Position numbers and translations under genes: made by a program | The notes under the pieces: model-generated | Database searches by the model: none | What the model was told of the DNA's origin: nothing | The model's input: the letters and a program-made list of their open reading frames with translations, nothing else | DNA from: Onchocerca lupi | Taxonomy: Eukaryota; Nematoda; Chromadorea; Rhabditida; Onchocercidae | Direction: 5' to 3' | DNA: 64,000 nucleotides | Assembly (NCBI GenBank): GCA_028564675.1 | Contig: JAOVVO010000053.1 | Location: 62,001 to 126,000, forward strand | Part shown: positions 13,155 to 25,265 of the stretch, piece by piece | How the letters are laid out: every line of letters starts with the position of its first letter | How positions within the stretch are numbered: position 1 is the stretch's first letter

Positions 13155-15612
13155 ATGACTTCGTGCAACAACTACAATACTAACAATACGGTGATCCATA
13201 ACAACAACAACGTCAGCAACAACAACATCGGCAAAAATAGTACCGAATTTACCACAGTTGCTGCGACGAGCAATTCAGTGCGACCACCGTGTTCCAGCAG
13301 TGATGTCATGATTAATAATAGTTTGATGGTACCTGGCGGTACCAAACCTTCAGTTGGTACATTGCCCAAGCGGGACTTTCACTTCAAGGTATCATTTTTT
13401 ATCAAACGTATGTGTAAGTATTCCTCGACATGATGGAACAGTATCTCACAAAAAGTTTTGTTGCAGTTGTGCTCAACGATGGGAAGAGTGAAGAAGACTT
13501 TTTTAGATATCAAAATTTAAATTGTAGATCTACCGGAAAAATTAACAGGAATTGAACTATTTCACCATAGTTCTTTCAAGCTGAAATCATTTATATTCAA
13601 AACTTGAGATTTTAACTTTTCGAACAAAGTTAAGATTGACTGTAAAGTTGTCGCAGTAAGAGTGAAAGCATTTTTTCTTTTTTGTTTAAATAAAAAGATC
13701 GGAGAAAGGCAGCTTCTCAAAAAATCTGGGAAGAACAAATTTTTATGTTGTTCTTAGATTTCACTAAAAAGATTTGAAATCAAATTTTTCAAATTCTGCA
13801 AATTTGTTACTGTCCTGATCAAGCATGATAATCATATATCAGATATTTGTGAGAAAGATGCTGCACGTATAATATTTATAATAATATGCATGATTAAAGA
13901 CAGAGAGATTTAGAAAATTCGGAAAAGTTTTCGCATTTTTTCACTAAATGAGTGATTTGATTGAGAAAATAAGTAATTTTTTGTCGTATGAATTATTAGT
14001 TTTGTGTGAGTTAACATCATTTTCTCCTCTGGACTTATGTTTTGAACAAAAAACTTTTGTTTTCTTTCATGTTTAAAGAGAAGTTTACTCCGTCGACCTA
14101 GATGTTATTGTTAAAATTCTTCATTTTTACTATGAATTTGTTGCAAGCCACTGTTTATTTGAATATTTCTCGCATATATAGTATGTTTTATGACATCACC
14201 ATTGTTGTCGTTTACTATCAAACTTGAACTCGAACTGTCGGATTGTTGCTCCGAACATGAACTTTAACTCCAGCTCTTTCTTCTCCAAAATCCTGCCTTT
14301 TAAATCCTTTGGGATCTCCTCCTCCTTTCTTGATCTACGACATGTCGCCTCATGATTAGTCGCCTCACTTTGTTTATCTGTTAATCGGAACGTTTTTGCT
14401 AACATATTTATCGTTTTGGCGGTACTTTTTAGTGGCAAATATGTTGGCGAAAAACTTTTTTATCCTTTTGGCCATGTTTTTCGGCTTGTTGTTGATCTTT
14501 AGACTCCATGTTTACAGTAATTTTTCATTTGATTTATTGAGTTGATAATTGAAGCTCTTAATTTGCAGAAGCCTAAGTTGAGATTTTTAAAGAAAATGCT
14601 AGGAGTTTTTATGAAGTCCTTAAAGTTCTAGAAAAAATTTGTTCTAGATTATATTAAACAGGATAGAAAATTACTATCAACATAATTTATTTAATGAAAA
14701 AAGTTTCCAGTCCGCTTGACTGGTTGGGTGCAATATATTTTCTCCAAATATTTTCTTTATATGAAAATTAAAATCTCATCCCCAAAATTTATGAGAAATT
14801 TTAAAAATCTTCTCACTTCTGTTTGTTTCTATGCTGTCTACACTTGAAACCATTCGCTATAGTCATTGTGATTATATTGATAAACATCTATAGCAGATTT
14901 ATCATCACTTAGATGCAACTGAACTAATTAATTTAATCAAAAAAAGTTATCATTCATTCGATAAACACACATCAAATCAATAAGAGAAATCACAATAAAA
15001 TTATTTCACATTTAAGTGAAAGTATAGCTATTGAATGATTGGAATGGATCGAAAATAACAATGATTAGCAATCATTTTTGAAACACAGCGATCATCAAAT
15101 CCAAGGTCAATGTTTGTTTATTGTCAAATGACCAACAAAGTATGCACTTAAGATGTTATCTATTCTGAGCTATAAACAATTCTTATTCTTAATAGACTTA
15201 ACAAAGTGATCATTTGACTAGATGAAGTCGTAATTTTCAGTGATCTCTATTCTTTACAATGTATCACTTATAAACAGCGATTATAAAGCTAATTTTTTTC
15301 TAAAGAAAAGCTGATCCAAAAGGAAAATGGATAATATTCATTTCATATAGTTATATACTGAAAATGTTATGAATTAGTAGAATGGATTGAAAGACATGAA
15401 ATTAACAATAATGATTTCAGAGTGATAAATAAACAACAATCATATCATTTTATCAACTATTATATGCTTACAGTGACAATAAGTTGTTTATTGTGCAATA
15501 GATATCTATAAAAGTGTTTGTTCTCGGCAACGTATTTCGTAGATATTTTTGTGAATTCTCCAGCTGTATGGAAATTGTAATCTTCTGTGTAAAGAATGAA
15601 TTATTAAGACAT

Positions 15613-15650
<38 letters not shown>

Positions 15651-16530
15651 ATACCTGAGACACTCAGTGTTATTACTATTTCAGCGTATCGAGATTGAAG
15701 AAACTCCGAAATGGTTTGTCTGGCCGAAGCGTAACAAAGAGAATAAACAAACAATGGATGATAAGAAGATGAATCATGACGAATCATCAAGATCATCCGC
15801 TAACAACCTTATTTCTAAATCCGAGAAATTACCAAATCCTTCGACAACAGTTCCTGCGATGCCACAAAACATTCCAAACTTGGCAAACGCCAATAATAGT
15901 CCGCAGCAAAACTTGATGGGACAACATAATTTAAATCAAATGATATTGGCCCAATCTGGAAGTGATAATACGACGTTACAAGCAGGTCAATTTGTTGTGA
16001 TATTCTGCAAATTTCCAGAATCTCAAATTTTTCTGGTTTAGTACTAATTAGTTTAAAACATGATTAAATTTCAAATATTTTCTGTTTGCTGATTAAATTT
16101 ATTCCCGTTTTGCAACTTTTTGCAACTTTTGTTTCGAAATTTTCTTGCATATTTCGTAGTTCATTTAGTTGCAGATGTAAAGAAACATCGACAGCATGAT
16201 GTGCAATATCGTACTGTGACCAGTATAGCGACCAATACAGAACTTATCAATATACCCAGTTCGGAATCAAATTCTCATATCATACCCCATTCGGAACCAA
16301 ATTCTTATCTTATGCATTGTGATGATCGTATTTCAGAATCCGCTCCATCTACTTTCCAGACATTTAAAATTTTATCAATTTCGAAAAAAACTGTGGAAAA
16401 CTCTGGCGATGATGACGACTTAGACCTCGCAAACTATGTCGTTTCGAATTGTCGACAATCGCATTCCCAACCAATAAAACTTTTATCTCGACCAGCAACA
16501 ACTAGCGATATGATTAAGGAAGTTCATTGA
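13155..16530 (+). CDS. Asn/Ser-rich hypothetical protein (three exons)
   Basis: Exons 13155-13388, 15685-15985 and 16175-16530 join in frame (phases 0 and 1) and give 296 residues. The start is the first ATG in the open frame. The frame is also open upstream to a TTTTGCAG acceptor at 13092, so either an upstream coding exon or a spliced leader could attach there. Residues 1-45 are Asn-rich (clusters of four and three N). The middle has a basic segment, KWFVWPKRNKENK, and a long Ser/Asn/Pro stretch. The C-terminal third contains two imperfect copies of a SEPNS-type unit, an acidic GDDDDLD patch and ends KEVH. No signal peptide, membrane segment or catalytic motif is visible. It looks largely disordered, perhaps nuclear. 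I do not recognise the family. The 2.3 kb first intron ends with a (TA)16 microsatellite 38 bp before the acceptor. Confidence 0.65.
15615..15646. repeat. (AT)16 microsatellite
   Basis: Uninterrupted AT dinucleotides next to the 3' splice site (acceptor AG at 15683-15684) of the hypothetical gene's first intron. Confidence 0.95.
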
Positions 16531-18961
16531 TAAAAAAATATTCGTTTTCTGGATGGTGTTGCTCAAGGGAATTCATTCATTGTCCTTAAGCAACACATTG
16601 CCTTTAATATCTAAAGTATCATAAGATAGAGTGTAGTTATTATCCTTTGATGGTTGGAGCTGGTATTTTGGGGTTTTAGTATAGGTAAACTTTCAGAACC
16701 ATTGAAGATTCAGAGTTCTTTCCGAATTTTTGTTCGCGCCCTAAATCACAAAAATTTTTTCTCAAAATTCCTTCTATTATGCCAAAAATATTTTTGAAAA
16801 TTCTTTCTTTCGAAATCTTTTCAAGATTTTTCAAAACTCTTTCTTTCCATTTGTGTAAACTTCGATCGTATTTTGTAATTTCAATAACAAATCTGAGAAA
16901 TTTCAGACTTTCATTACTGTAAATGAGCTAAATGAGCAGTTCACTAGCCAAGTTTTTTGACTGATTGATCTGCTGTTTTTCCATGTATCATATCAGGTGC
17001 TTTGTATTTGGAATTTAATATTATTGCTCATATTTAATTATTATTCATCTATCTTAGCTTTAGTTTATCATATTACCTGTTCAACTGATTATTTTTCAAT
17101 CGATATCTTATATGTTTGCTGAAATAACATGTTTTATTCATCAATTACTATAAAATATCATCTTCTGTTGAATCATGGTTAATTTAATCTAAATTTTAAA
17201 GAATCAATTTGTATTTTCAATTCAAATTTTGAAGGCTCCTTTAATAGTATTGTCGCGGAAGTTGATATTTTTTTAAAGCATTCATTTTATTTTATAACTG
17301 TTTATAATTGAATGATTATTCATGGTCTATTTTCTATCCACATCATCCTCATACTCAGGTATATTAATTCCTTTCTGTTCGGTGAGAAATAAGTTATAAG
17401 TTAATTTGAGTATTCTTATACTCAAAATGTTTTAAGTACAATGTATTCATATTTATATTAATTTTCCTGTATTTCAGTAATTGAGTAATTTAATTCATTT
17501 CAATCTTTTTCTCAAATTTCCAATTCATTCAAGAAAAGGAAGGAACCATTACAGTTTAAATCGCTTCAACATTGATAGCCAAGTTTTTGATTGTTAACCT
17601 GTCATCCTTCTATTTTCAAAAGAAAAATAAAACTTTTCTCCTCACTTTTCTATTTTAATCAGCCTTTTTACACAATCATTTCCTATTTTTTGTATTGTTG
17701 TGCGGTCAAATTTCTTGCCAAAATTTCCAAATATTTTTTTCCGGTGAAATAGTCATGAACATGTCACTTTTTATGTTCCAAGATGTTGTCATATAGCAGC
17801 ATATTTAAGTATGACGTCTATTTCATGAGGGTTCGATGTTGAACTAAACATTTGCAAGTTTGGTTTTGTGAATATTCGAATAAGAGTTCAGAAATCTGGG
17901 AAGCGTTTAAAATGAAGACCGACACATCTTATTTTAATCATTACTTTACATTGTTACAAAATAATAAAGCTAATGTTACATTTAGCTTTATTCATTATTT
18001 TGTCCAAAGTTCAATGGTTCGGATACGTTTTTACACTTTTCATTTCTTCATGTAAGCATCAGCGTTTTACCATACCATTGAATTATTTTATGACTTACGT
18101 CGCTTGTTTTATCTCAACATTCTTTATGCTTAATTTTGGCTTAGCCAAAGAGCTGAAAAAGTTTCGCGATTTCTAGAAATGATAGAACTAAGGATGGAAC
18201 AGAATTGAGACATAAATAGTTGAGAATCAGTTACAATGGTATTTCTTGGTTTGTTTCGTAAATTAATCGCTTCTCTTGAAGGCAGCGATCGTTATCTCAT
18301 TTTCATACCATTTTAACGCATAGAATAAAAATTAATCAGAAACGGAGTGTTCACAAATATTTGTTTTACTTTGATTACAGTATTCATATTTACACTAATT
18401 GCAATAGTAGTCGTGATCGCAGTGTTTCGTTTTATACTAATTGCAAAAGTCAAAGTTCATTTCGTTTGAAAAATAAGTGAATGAGAGGTATTCATTTAGG
18501 GGAACAGTATTGAATCTAAATCCAAGTCTGAAAGGAAGACTGTTGAAATTATAATATGTGCTCCTTTCATATCCAGTCTCTCAAGATCGTTCAACTATAC
18601 TTTTAAAATCTTGCTATAATATGAAAATTTATGGATATATCAAACTACATTATTGAACAATTTGAGTGAATCGTCTTTTGAACGATGAAAGACTTCTTGT
18701 TGCTATTTTGTTACCTTACAACTTTATTCTGCAACTAATACACAGTGAGATTTTATTTACTATATGGATTATTTCTGGAAAGAATGATCTTTTGTCAACT
18801 ATGCCGTTCTTTGTATTCTGGGCACCTTAAAATATTTCTGCAACCTTCTCGGCACTATTTTAAGCATATTCACTATCCTTGAGACGGGAAACATTGCCAT
18901 CTGAATTCTCAAATCACTTAATTCTGTGATGATATTCTAAGTTGGTAATTAGTATCAGTTT

Positions 18962-19076
18962 CAGTACTGATTATCTAGAGAGATAATGGCTTTAAAAAAA
19001 AAGAAAAAAAAAAAAAGAAACGTAAAAAAGTTTTTTTCTTTTCTAACGCCATTATCCCTCTCGATAATCAGTACTG
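18962..19076. repeat. Snapback (MITE-like) inverted repeat
   Basis: Two 29-bp arms, 18962-18990 and 19048-19076, are inverted copies with only two mismatches, both starting CAGTACTGATTATC from the outside. The spacer is an A-rich tract followed by a T-rich tract that extends the fold. No coding content. A clear target-site duplication is not visible. Confidence 0.75.
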
Positions 19077-20690
19077 TTTGCTATTTTCCTTTCACTAACA
19101 AAGAATTTGTTAATATATTTGTAGTCGTTGTGCTTCTACAAAATATTTCTAATTTTTTCATGATATTCTAAATCGTTATGCTAGATCACATCGTATCTAT
19201 GTTTGATTAAATAGTGATATTTAATTTTTAAATTTCTTTTGAAATCTTGATCATATAACATTATGATCTGATGAAAAATGGTTTATGTGATCTTTAAATG
19301 AATTTGTTAGAAGGAATTAATAGCCAAGAGACTATCGACTGTCGTCGTACCATTTTCTTGATAGCAGTTATCACTGATCGTTCCGAAGCAGTTGATAGAA
19401 GTTTCATTATTCCAATTCAGAAAAAATTTCTCATTATCTTTCTCAACTGAAGTGCTTCCAATTTATTTGTCCCACTTTTCCATTTCTTTTTAATTTCGTT
19501 CACAGAAATTCATTCTCTTGAGTGAATATCGATAGTCATTTCTTTTTTTACGCAATCTACTTCAGCAAACATTACAATGAAACAAATTTGTTTTCCAAAT
19601 AACTCTGAATGGCAGATATCCGTTATTTTCAAATATCATTAATTGCTTTATTTTCCTTTTGTTCTCATCCATATCTAAAATTGTCACAACTTTCATCAAA
19701 TGTCATTGATTCCTGTAATTCACTTAATATTGAATACTTTTGCAATTTTTTTTTCAATTCATTCAATGGCAGATTAAGATAAAGTTATTAATCGATTTCT
19801 ATACTCCAGGATAATCTACCGATGATCGGACTGGGAGATATTTAAAATGAACTCTGTATTCATATAATTTAGATGAATGAAGAAATTCATTTAATTTGGA
19901 TGAATGAAAACTTATTTATATTCAGTACCAATATTCGAAAATGAAGCCAATTCTTTTCTTAAATTCAATGTACTAGTTTTATTTCCATATGGGAACCATT
20001 TTTGGATGACAGATTACTGAAAAAAAAAAACAGTGTCACCGAGAAGTGAAGATTATCGTATCACATCTGCTTGATTTGAATTCAATAAAGCTTTCTTATT
20101 TGCGCTTATTTAAAAAAGAATCTCGAAAATTTCAATATGTTGCATATGACACATCAGTAAAATTAATTATATTAATGTAAATTAATACTTGAAAGTTAGC
20201 ATGTTTTATTAAATATCTTTTTCAGTTGAAGCAAAATTTTCGAGAGGTTAGTTAATAAATAGATTTATTTATGAAAAAAACAATTCGTATTGTTTATATG
20301 AAATGATTAATATGGGAATGCGTCTCATCATCTATAAAGGAAAAATTGGATTGAAATGACCTATGAACAATTAGTTCGGATATCTGAATAAGACGACACA
20401 CTATATCGAATTTATGAATGATACTTTCTTTCAACAAATTCTAACTTGCCTGATGGAAGTGAAACTATTCCATTTGCAGAATTATTTTTGGAATTCTGAA
20501 CTTTCCAGAATTTTTCTGTTATCAAAAACAAGAACTCAACATTTGGAACAGAAGTAAAATTATTAAAAATAGAAGAAATGAGAGATTCAAAAGGCAATCA
20601 ATATAAATATAAAAAGGAAATAAATCTCATCTATTAAAAATGTCTTACTGACAAATATAAAAAAAGCACTGATCACTTTGATCAACTAAT

Positions 20691-20691
<1 letters not shown>

Positions 20692-20730
<39 letters not shown>
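20692..20730 (+). repeat. A39 homopolymer
   Basis: Uninterrupted run of 39 A residues, about 190 bp beyond the stop codon of the DB-domain gene. On that gene's strand it is a T tract. Confidence 0.95.
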
Positions 20731-20734
<4 letters not shown>

Positions 20735-20923
20735 AAACCGAGAAATTTTAGCTCATCCTTCTTGATGATATAAATGTTTTTTTTTTTTCACGCTCTACGT
20801 GAAGAGCGTATCATGATCTTCGCTATTCTTTCGAAGATACACTTAGGATAAATACATGCTGTTTAATATTTAAATAATTCTACGATCTAATGAAGTATTC
20901 AAGAATTCCTTCAATTCTATGCT

Positions 20924-23900
20924 TTATAAATCACCGTAAATATTCGGATTTATTACATGATATTCCCGATAGCAGCTCTTGATACGATTAAAAACTTGCA
21001 GACAATCGAGGTACTGCATTATATTACGTGGATTACCACGATGTGTAGTGCAAAATGCCATGCAATGACCATTTTTGAATGTTTCGATACCATTTCTTAT
21101 GCAACAAGCGGAATGATCTACCTGTAATATTCATTTGGTAGATAATAAAAATCGCAAGTGCGAGCAAAACTTATTACATGATATTCCTTACAGCAACTCT
21201 CGATACGATCAAAAACTTGCAAACAATCGAAGTAGTACAACATGTTGCGTGGATTACTATAGTTTACTCATTTTAAATTATTGTAGATAAAAGAAGCTAT
21301 GAATAATTTGTTAATAATTTCATACATCAACATATCGCTCTGCCACTTCTGTCTCTTTATAGTAAAAAGCCGATCAAAAGATTTTGAAATGATTTTTGAA
21401 TCTTAAAAATTTGAGTTTCAAAAAAGAAACACATAAAGAAGGCAACAAATCGAAGATCTGACAAACCGACCATTTTTATGTTAAGTTAATTAAAACTTTA
21501 ATTTGAGAAAAAGAACACACCATGGAAGTGGCGCAGTTGAAAGCCGTTTCGAGCTGATTACCGGGACATTGATTAAATATTACCGCGTTAATAAGCTAAA
21601 GTAAACTTCAAAGTAACAAATCATTGATAAAATTGGATTTATTTCATTGACAATATTATACTCTTCAATTGATTGCCTTTTCATACAATTTGGGATTCTC
21701 ATAAAAGTTTAAAAAAATTAGCAAAGAAAATTAATAAAACAAATACACTAATCTAACGACCGTGTACATTGAGCGGTGAGAAAAGCTAGCATTTGTGTTC
21801 AGAAAACAAACGTTTATTTTTAGGCATTCAATTTTCTATATGACTTAAAGTAGCTCCATCTCTTCCTTAATTTCATCATGAAAAATTTTTTCAAACTTTT
21901 AAATTAACCAAATTTTTAAGTTTTATAACTCATTTGATTGTTTAATCAATATTTCAATTTATAGGACATTAAACTGTTATGAAATTTAAAACAGACGACT
22001 AAAGATGACTCATAATCAACTACAAACAAGTGAAGATACTCACTGATCGATCACTAATTGTGTCGTAATTGCATATAAGTTGACAAGATGGTGAAAGATT
22101 TTGTTTACTGCAGCAAAGAGCAAATTTTTGATCTGGTGACAAGGTAGATTTCTTTGGTATTGAAGTCAATTTTTGTTGAGTTTGTTGGGAAACAAGACCT
22201 TCAACAATTTTGTCCAATTTTCAATTTGCAAAGCAATTTTTTCAGAAAGAAGAGAACTTGTGATAGAACTTGATGATTTCATGTAATAGAAACTAGAAAA
22301 AAAAAATTTTTTATGCATCTATTTTTATCAAACATGAGGGTTGGAAAGTAAAAAAATAATGAATATTACTTTGGGAAGGCTGTGGTGTAGTTGAAATGAA
22401 TATTTGTGGTTGTGGAACAAAATAATTTGGAAAGACCGATTTCCAAAACTGTAAATTTCACAAAATTACACTAAAAAATTGTATTTAGTGACTTAATTTA
22501 TTCAGATATGCGTTTCATTTTCTCATAATCGAAAAAGCGTAGGTAGATGAAAATGAGTTTTCAGCTGAAATCTTTTAGTGAAATATCTATTGATAAAATT
22601 AATGCAATCAAAAAATTTCTGATTTAAGAAAATTTATTATTTTTAATTTTCTTAATATCTGCAGAACACTTCGCCTAATCTACAGAAAAAAAAAAAAAAT
22701 TAACCGGATTATTAAACACTCCGAATGGATCCCAAGGATTGTTGTAACGCGTTGGTTGTTGTACTAGCTGATATTCCTGTATTCGGGAAGAAGGATTATT
22801 AGCACTAGGAAAATGCTCTGTCTTATAATGATAAATGTTATATTGTCGTTGCTGCGGCTGATAAGGAGATAATCCGCTGTAATACATTTGTTTAATATTT
22901 CATAATGATTCCATAATGATTTCAGCAATGTATGGAAATTTTTCAAAGAATGAATGAAAAAGTGTGGTTCAACTATCTACAAAAATTCAGCAACATACGA
23001 TGAGTTCAGATTGTTGATAGTTGGAGCCAGAACGATTTTATTTGAATTAGCCTAAAAATTGTGAAGTTAAATAAGTTTTGCGCTAATTGTAAGTTTGCTC
23101 CGTTGAAAAAACCCAAAATGAAACCCTTCTTAAGAAAAGTAGATGCTCATCCCAATGATTCATACAAGAATCACACGCAGACAATTAATCAAGCAATAAA
23201 CATAAAAAATATTAAATACTAACTAAATGCGATTATGCTTCACGTAGCCGGTCCAGCTAATCAGTGTAAATAAAAGTGAAAAAACACGCGCCTATTCGAA
23301 TGCAACGTTGTGTCAAAATTTTAAATCAATCGGTGAAAAGCTTGCTGTATCAAAATTAGTTCGCTCACTTATTTTCACCTGTCGCATCTATAAAGACATG
23401 CGACTATTCGAATGCAACATTGTCGCATAATTTTAAACAATCGGTGGAGAAATTTCGGAGATTAAAGATTTTGAATAACGAGCATTTACATTTTTCTTTA
23501 TATAGATAAACAGGATGAAAAAGAAAGGAAACTAACGCTTATCGTGAATTTTGTTGGTCTCTGCGGAATTCGCACTTTTGGCAACAACACTGAAGGCTTC
23601 CAAGGTATATTAATTCCATTAACACTGTATCTATTATCATTGTTACCTATAAAACATAGAAAATTATGACATTATTGAGATCCATTAAGCAACCAACAAA
23701 ATGCATGAAATGTGAATATGTATGTGATGATGAATTATTGAGTTTCGTTTCAAAGTTCAACTAAGAAATCAAAAGTGGTACCATGGAAAGCGGCATTATT
23801 AATTGCTGGTGGAATGTATATTTGAGGTACATAAGCCATTTGTACTGAATGATTATAGTGTTTACTGCAAGAGGAAATAAATATAATTTAACATGGCAAA

Positions 23901-25265
23901 CTTTTAATTTCAAATCGAACTAATTAACTTTAATTTTTATTAAGAACTGAAAAATTGGGTGAACTGAAGTGGATAATTGAACAATTCACATCGTAAATTT
24001 TCTTGAATTTACTGATGTGCAGCATCCGGTCATATTATCACTATGAAATACTCTTTGTTTAATACTTAGATTGAAATTCGCATATTCGAATGATTAAATC
24101 ATCATTCAACCAAAATTGTTAATCAGTACTTCTCCTTTCAATGCAAAATTCGAAATGGAACCAACCGATTTTGAAAAAACTTTTCATTACGAAATTGAGA
24201 AGTATCAATTGGCACCAATTTTCTGGATGATGATAGTCCATAAGATTTTTTCATAAGCGATGATGCGGCCTTTGGTTCTATTTAATTTTCATCAAAGAAT
24301 AGAATCAAAAATATTATCGGAATCAAAAACAGGTGGTTTCATTCATTCTACAATTTGTTGAAATTTCTTTATAACAAGATTTTATATGGTAAAGGACTAA
24401 TGGTACTGGCATTTCAGAAGACATGTAAGCAAAAATCGCGATCAGGATGAGATTCGAACTCACGCGGGGAAACCCCAATGGATTAGCAGTCCATCGCCTT
24501 AACCACTCGGCCACCTGATCAATAGCTGACTCACCATTTTCATTTGTTATCAGCTGTTGCCATTTTCTTTCATTATCATTTGAATTACTTCTGGAATGAT
24601 GAGGTAGTCTTCTGATAGCATTTCGAACTCGGTGACTGACATGAGTGTTATCCACCTATAATTCGTTATCAGTTATCACAGCCATAGAATGCTTATCAGG
24701 AGATTAATGTAGTGGGTTGAGTCGTAATAGTATTGAGGGCATACTTACAACTGAAACAAATGATAAGAAAGTTCAGCCTGTATTTTTATGCCAAAATATT
24801 ACTCTTTGTATAGCCTAGACTTGGACTAAGACTAGACATCTAACTTAGAATTAGACCAATATACAATATTTTGCTTTCTCATGATCTTTATCAGAGCAAT
24901 TTCAGTCCTACTGTGAGGCAAAATATATTCCAACAACGGTTTAATTTTCGCACTTTCAGCCAATGAAACTATTCCGCTAATTTATTGCTGTTTAGACTTT
25001 TATTAACTAAACTTTCCAAGAAGTCAAGCAACATATTTACTTGACTAGATTTCTACGGCATTTATATGTCCCCCAGAAAATGATATATGTCCCATTATGC
25101 TTCACTTTTTCTCAAAGCAAACAACTTCACACTGTAACAAACTGCACAACTAGATTGGTTGCGATATTCGCATATGATACCTACCACCGATTCAGAATCC
25201 ACCGATCCAGAATCCAATAAATTGCAGTAATTGAGCCATAAGAATAGTGTTAGAAGTCGCTGCAT
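20924..25265 (-). CDS. Secreted nematode DB-domain protein (11 exons)
   Basis: Exons from 5' to 3': 25185-25265, 24535-24655, 24166-24277, 23782-23864, 23537-23646, 22999-23051, 22705-22876, 22370-22448, 22044-22198, 21521-21595, 20924-21121. All junctions agree in phase; the total is 413 codons including TAA (412 residues). Residues 1-20 (MQRLLTLFLWLNYCNLL) form a signal peptide. The middle is a Pro/Gln/Asn/Tyr-rich linker without domains. The C-terminal ~120 residues carry the paired-cysteine DB module: FALCC, CQLICNYD, FNQCP, FNCAT, ACCIRNG, CMAFC, LDC and KSCY. DB modules are found in secreted nematode proteins of mostly unknown function; an extracellular role is inferred from the signal peptide and cysteines. 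A tRNA lies in intron 2, a Helitron-like repeat in intron 5 (23052-23536) and a partial exon copy in intron 10. The least certain junction is the acceptor at 22198 (TTGTTGAAG). Confidence 0.82.
21168..21259 (-). repeat. Partial tandem copy of the last DB-domain exon, frame still open
   Basis: This lies in the last intron of the DB gene, about 220 bp upstream of the matching part of the final exon (about 20948-21036). The copy reads NPRNMLYYFDCLQVFDRIES then CCKEYHVIS, against NPRNIMQYLDCLQVFNRIKS then CYREYHVIN in the gene. Differences are mostly conservative or silent and there is no stop. The first half of the exon, with ACCIRNG and CMAFC, is absent. An AG precedes the copy (AAACTATAG), so use as an alternative exon is possible but unproven. 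Confidence 0.7.
23235..23508. mobile_element. Non-autonomous Helitron-like repeat in an intron
   Basis: It begins with ATGCTTCACGTAGCCGGTCC and ends with the ACATTTTTCTTTATATAGAT motif shared with copies at 56780-57102 and near 59675. Inside are two copies of a core, CTATTCGAATGCAACRTTG followed by an AATCGGTG segment, and a CGCTCACTTATTTTCACCTG segment. Its companions lie beside Helitron Rep-coding fragments, which suggests the family. It sits in intron 5 of the DB-domain gene. Confidence 0.6.
24431..24435 (-). terminator. Pol III T5 terminator of tRNA-Ser
   Basis: Five T residues on the tRNA strand, starting three bases after the discriminator base. Confidence 0.8.
24439..24520 (-). tRNA. 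tRNA-Ser (anticodon GCU)
   Basis: 82 nt with a complete type II cloverleaf. The acceptor stem is GATCAGG/CCTGATC with discriminator G. The D arm is GCC-GAGTGGTTAA-GGC. The anticodon stem-loop is ATGGA-CTGCTAA-TCCAT, so the anticodon is GCT. A long variable arm (GGGG..CCCC) follows, then the T arm GTGAG-TTCGAAT-CTCAT. The internal A box (TGGCCGAGTGG) and B box (GAGTTCGAATC) are present, and a T5 Pol III terminator lies four bases downstream. No intron. It decodes AGC/AGU serine codons. The gene lies in intron 2 of the DB-domain gene, on the same strand; its 5' end is only 14 nt inside the intron. Confidence 0.96.

Larger units (their letters stand above)
16531..20923. other. Intergenic, between two convergent genes
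   Basis: This 4.4 kb separates the hypothetical gene (+) from the DB-domain gene (-), whose 3' ends face each other. Apart from a snapback hairpin (18962-19076), an A39 run (20692-20730) and a short stem (ACGCTCT/AGAGCGT, about 20791-20811), I see no coding or RNA features. Confidence 0.55.

Noticed and set aside
14196..14438. Minus-strand 80-codon ORF MPLKSTAKTINML.. as another Helitron N-terminus
   Set aside because: The charged pattern is only vaguely similar to 58134-58718, the repeat units are absent and a short shared AACTTGAACTCGAA string is in a different relative position.
15514..15684. 5' extension of the plus-strand frame upstream of exon 2 of the Asn-rich gene
   Set aside because: It encodes (AT)n-derived Tyr/Ile repeats; TTTCAG at 15684 is a good acceptor and the phase fits exon 1.
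20791..20811. ACGCTCT/AGAGCGT stem downstream of the DB gene as a histone-type 3' stem-loop
   Set aside because: Sequence does not fit the histone stem-loop consensus and the gene is not a histone.
24323..24655. Single 110-codon minus-strand ORF
   Set aside because: It reads straight through tRNA-Ser. Only 24535-24655 is exon, ending at a GTGAGT donor whose phase fits the next exon.
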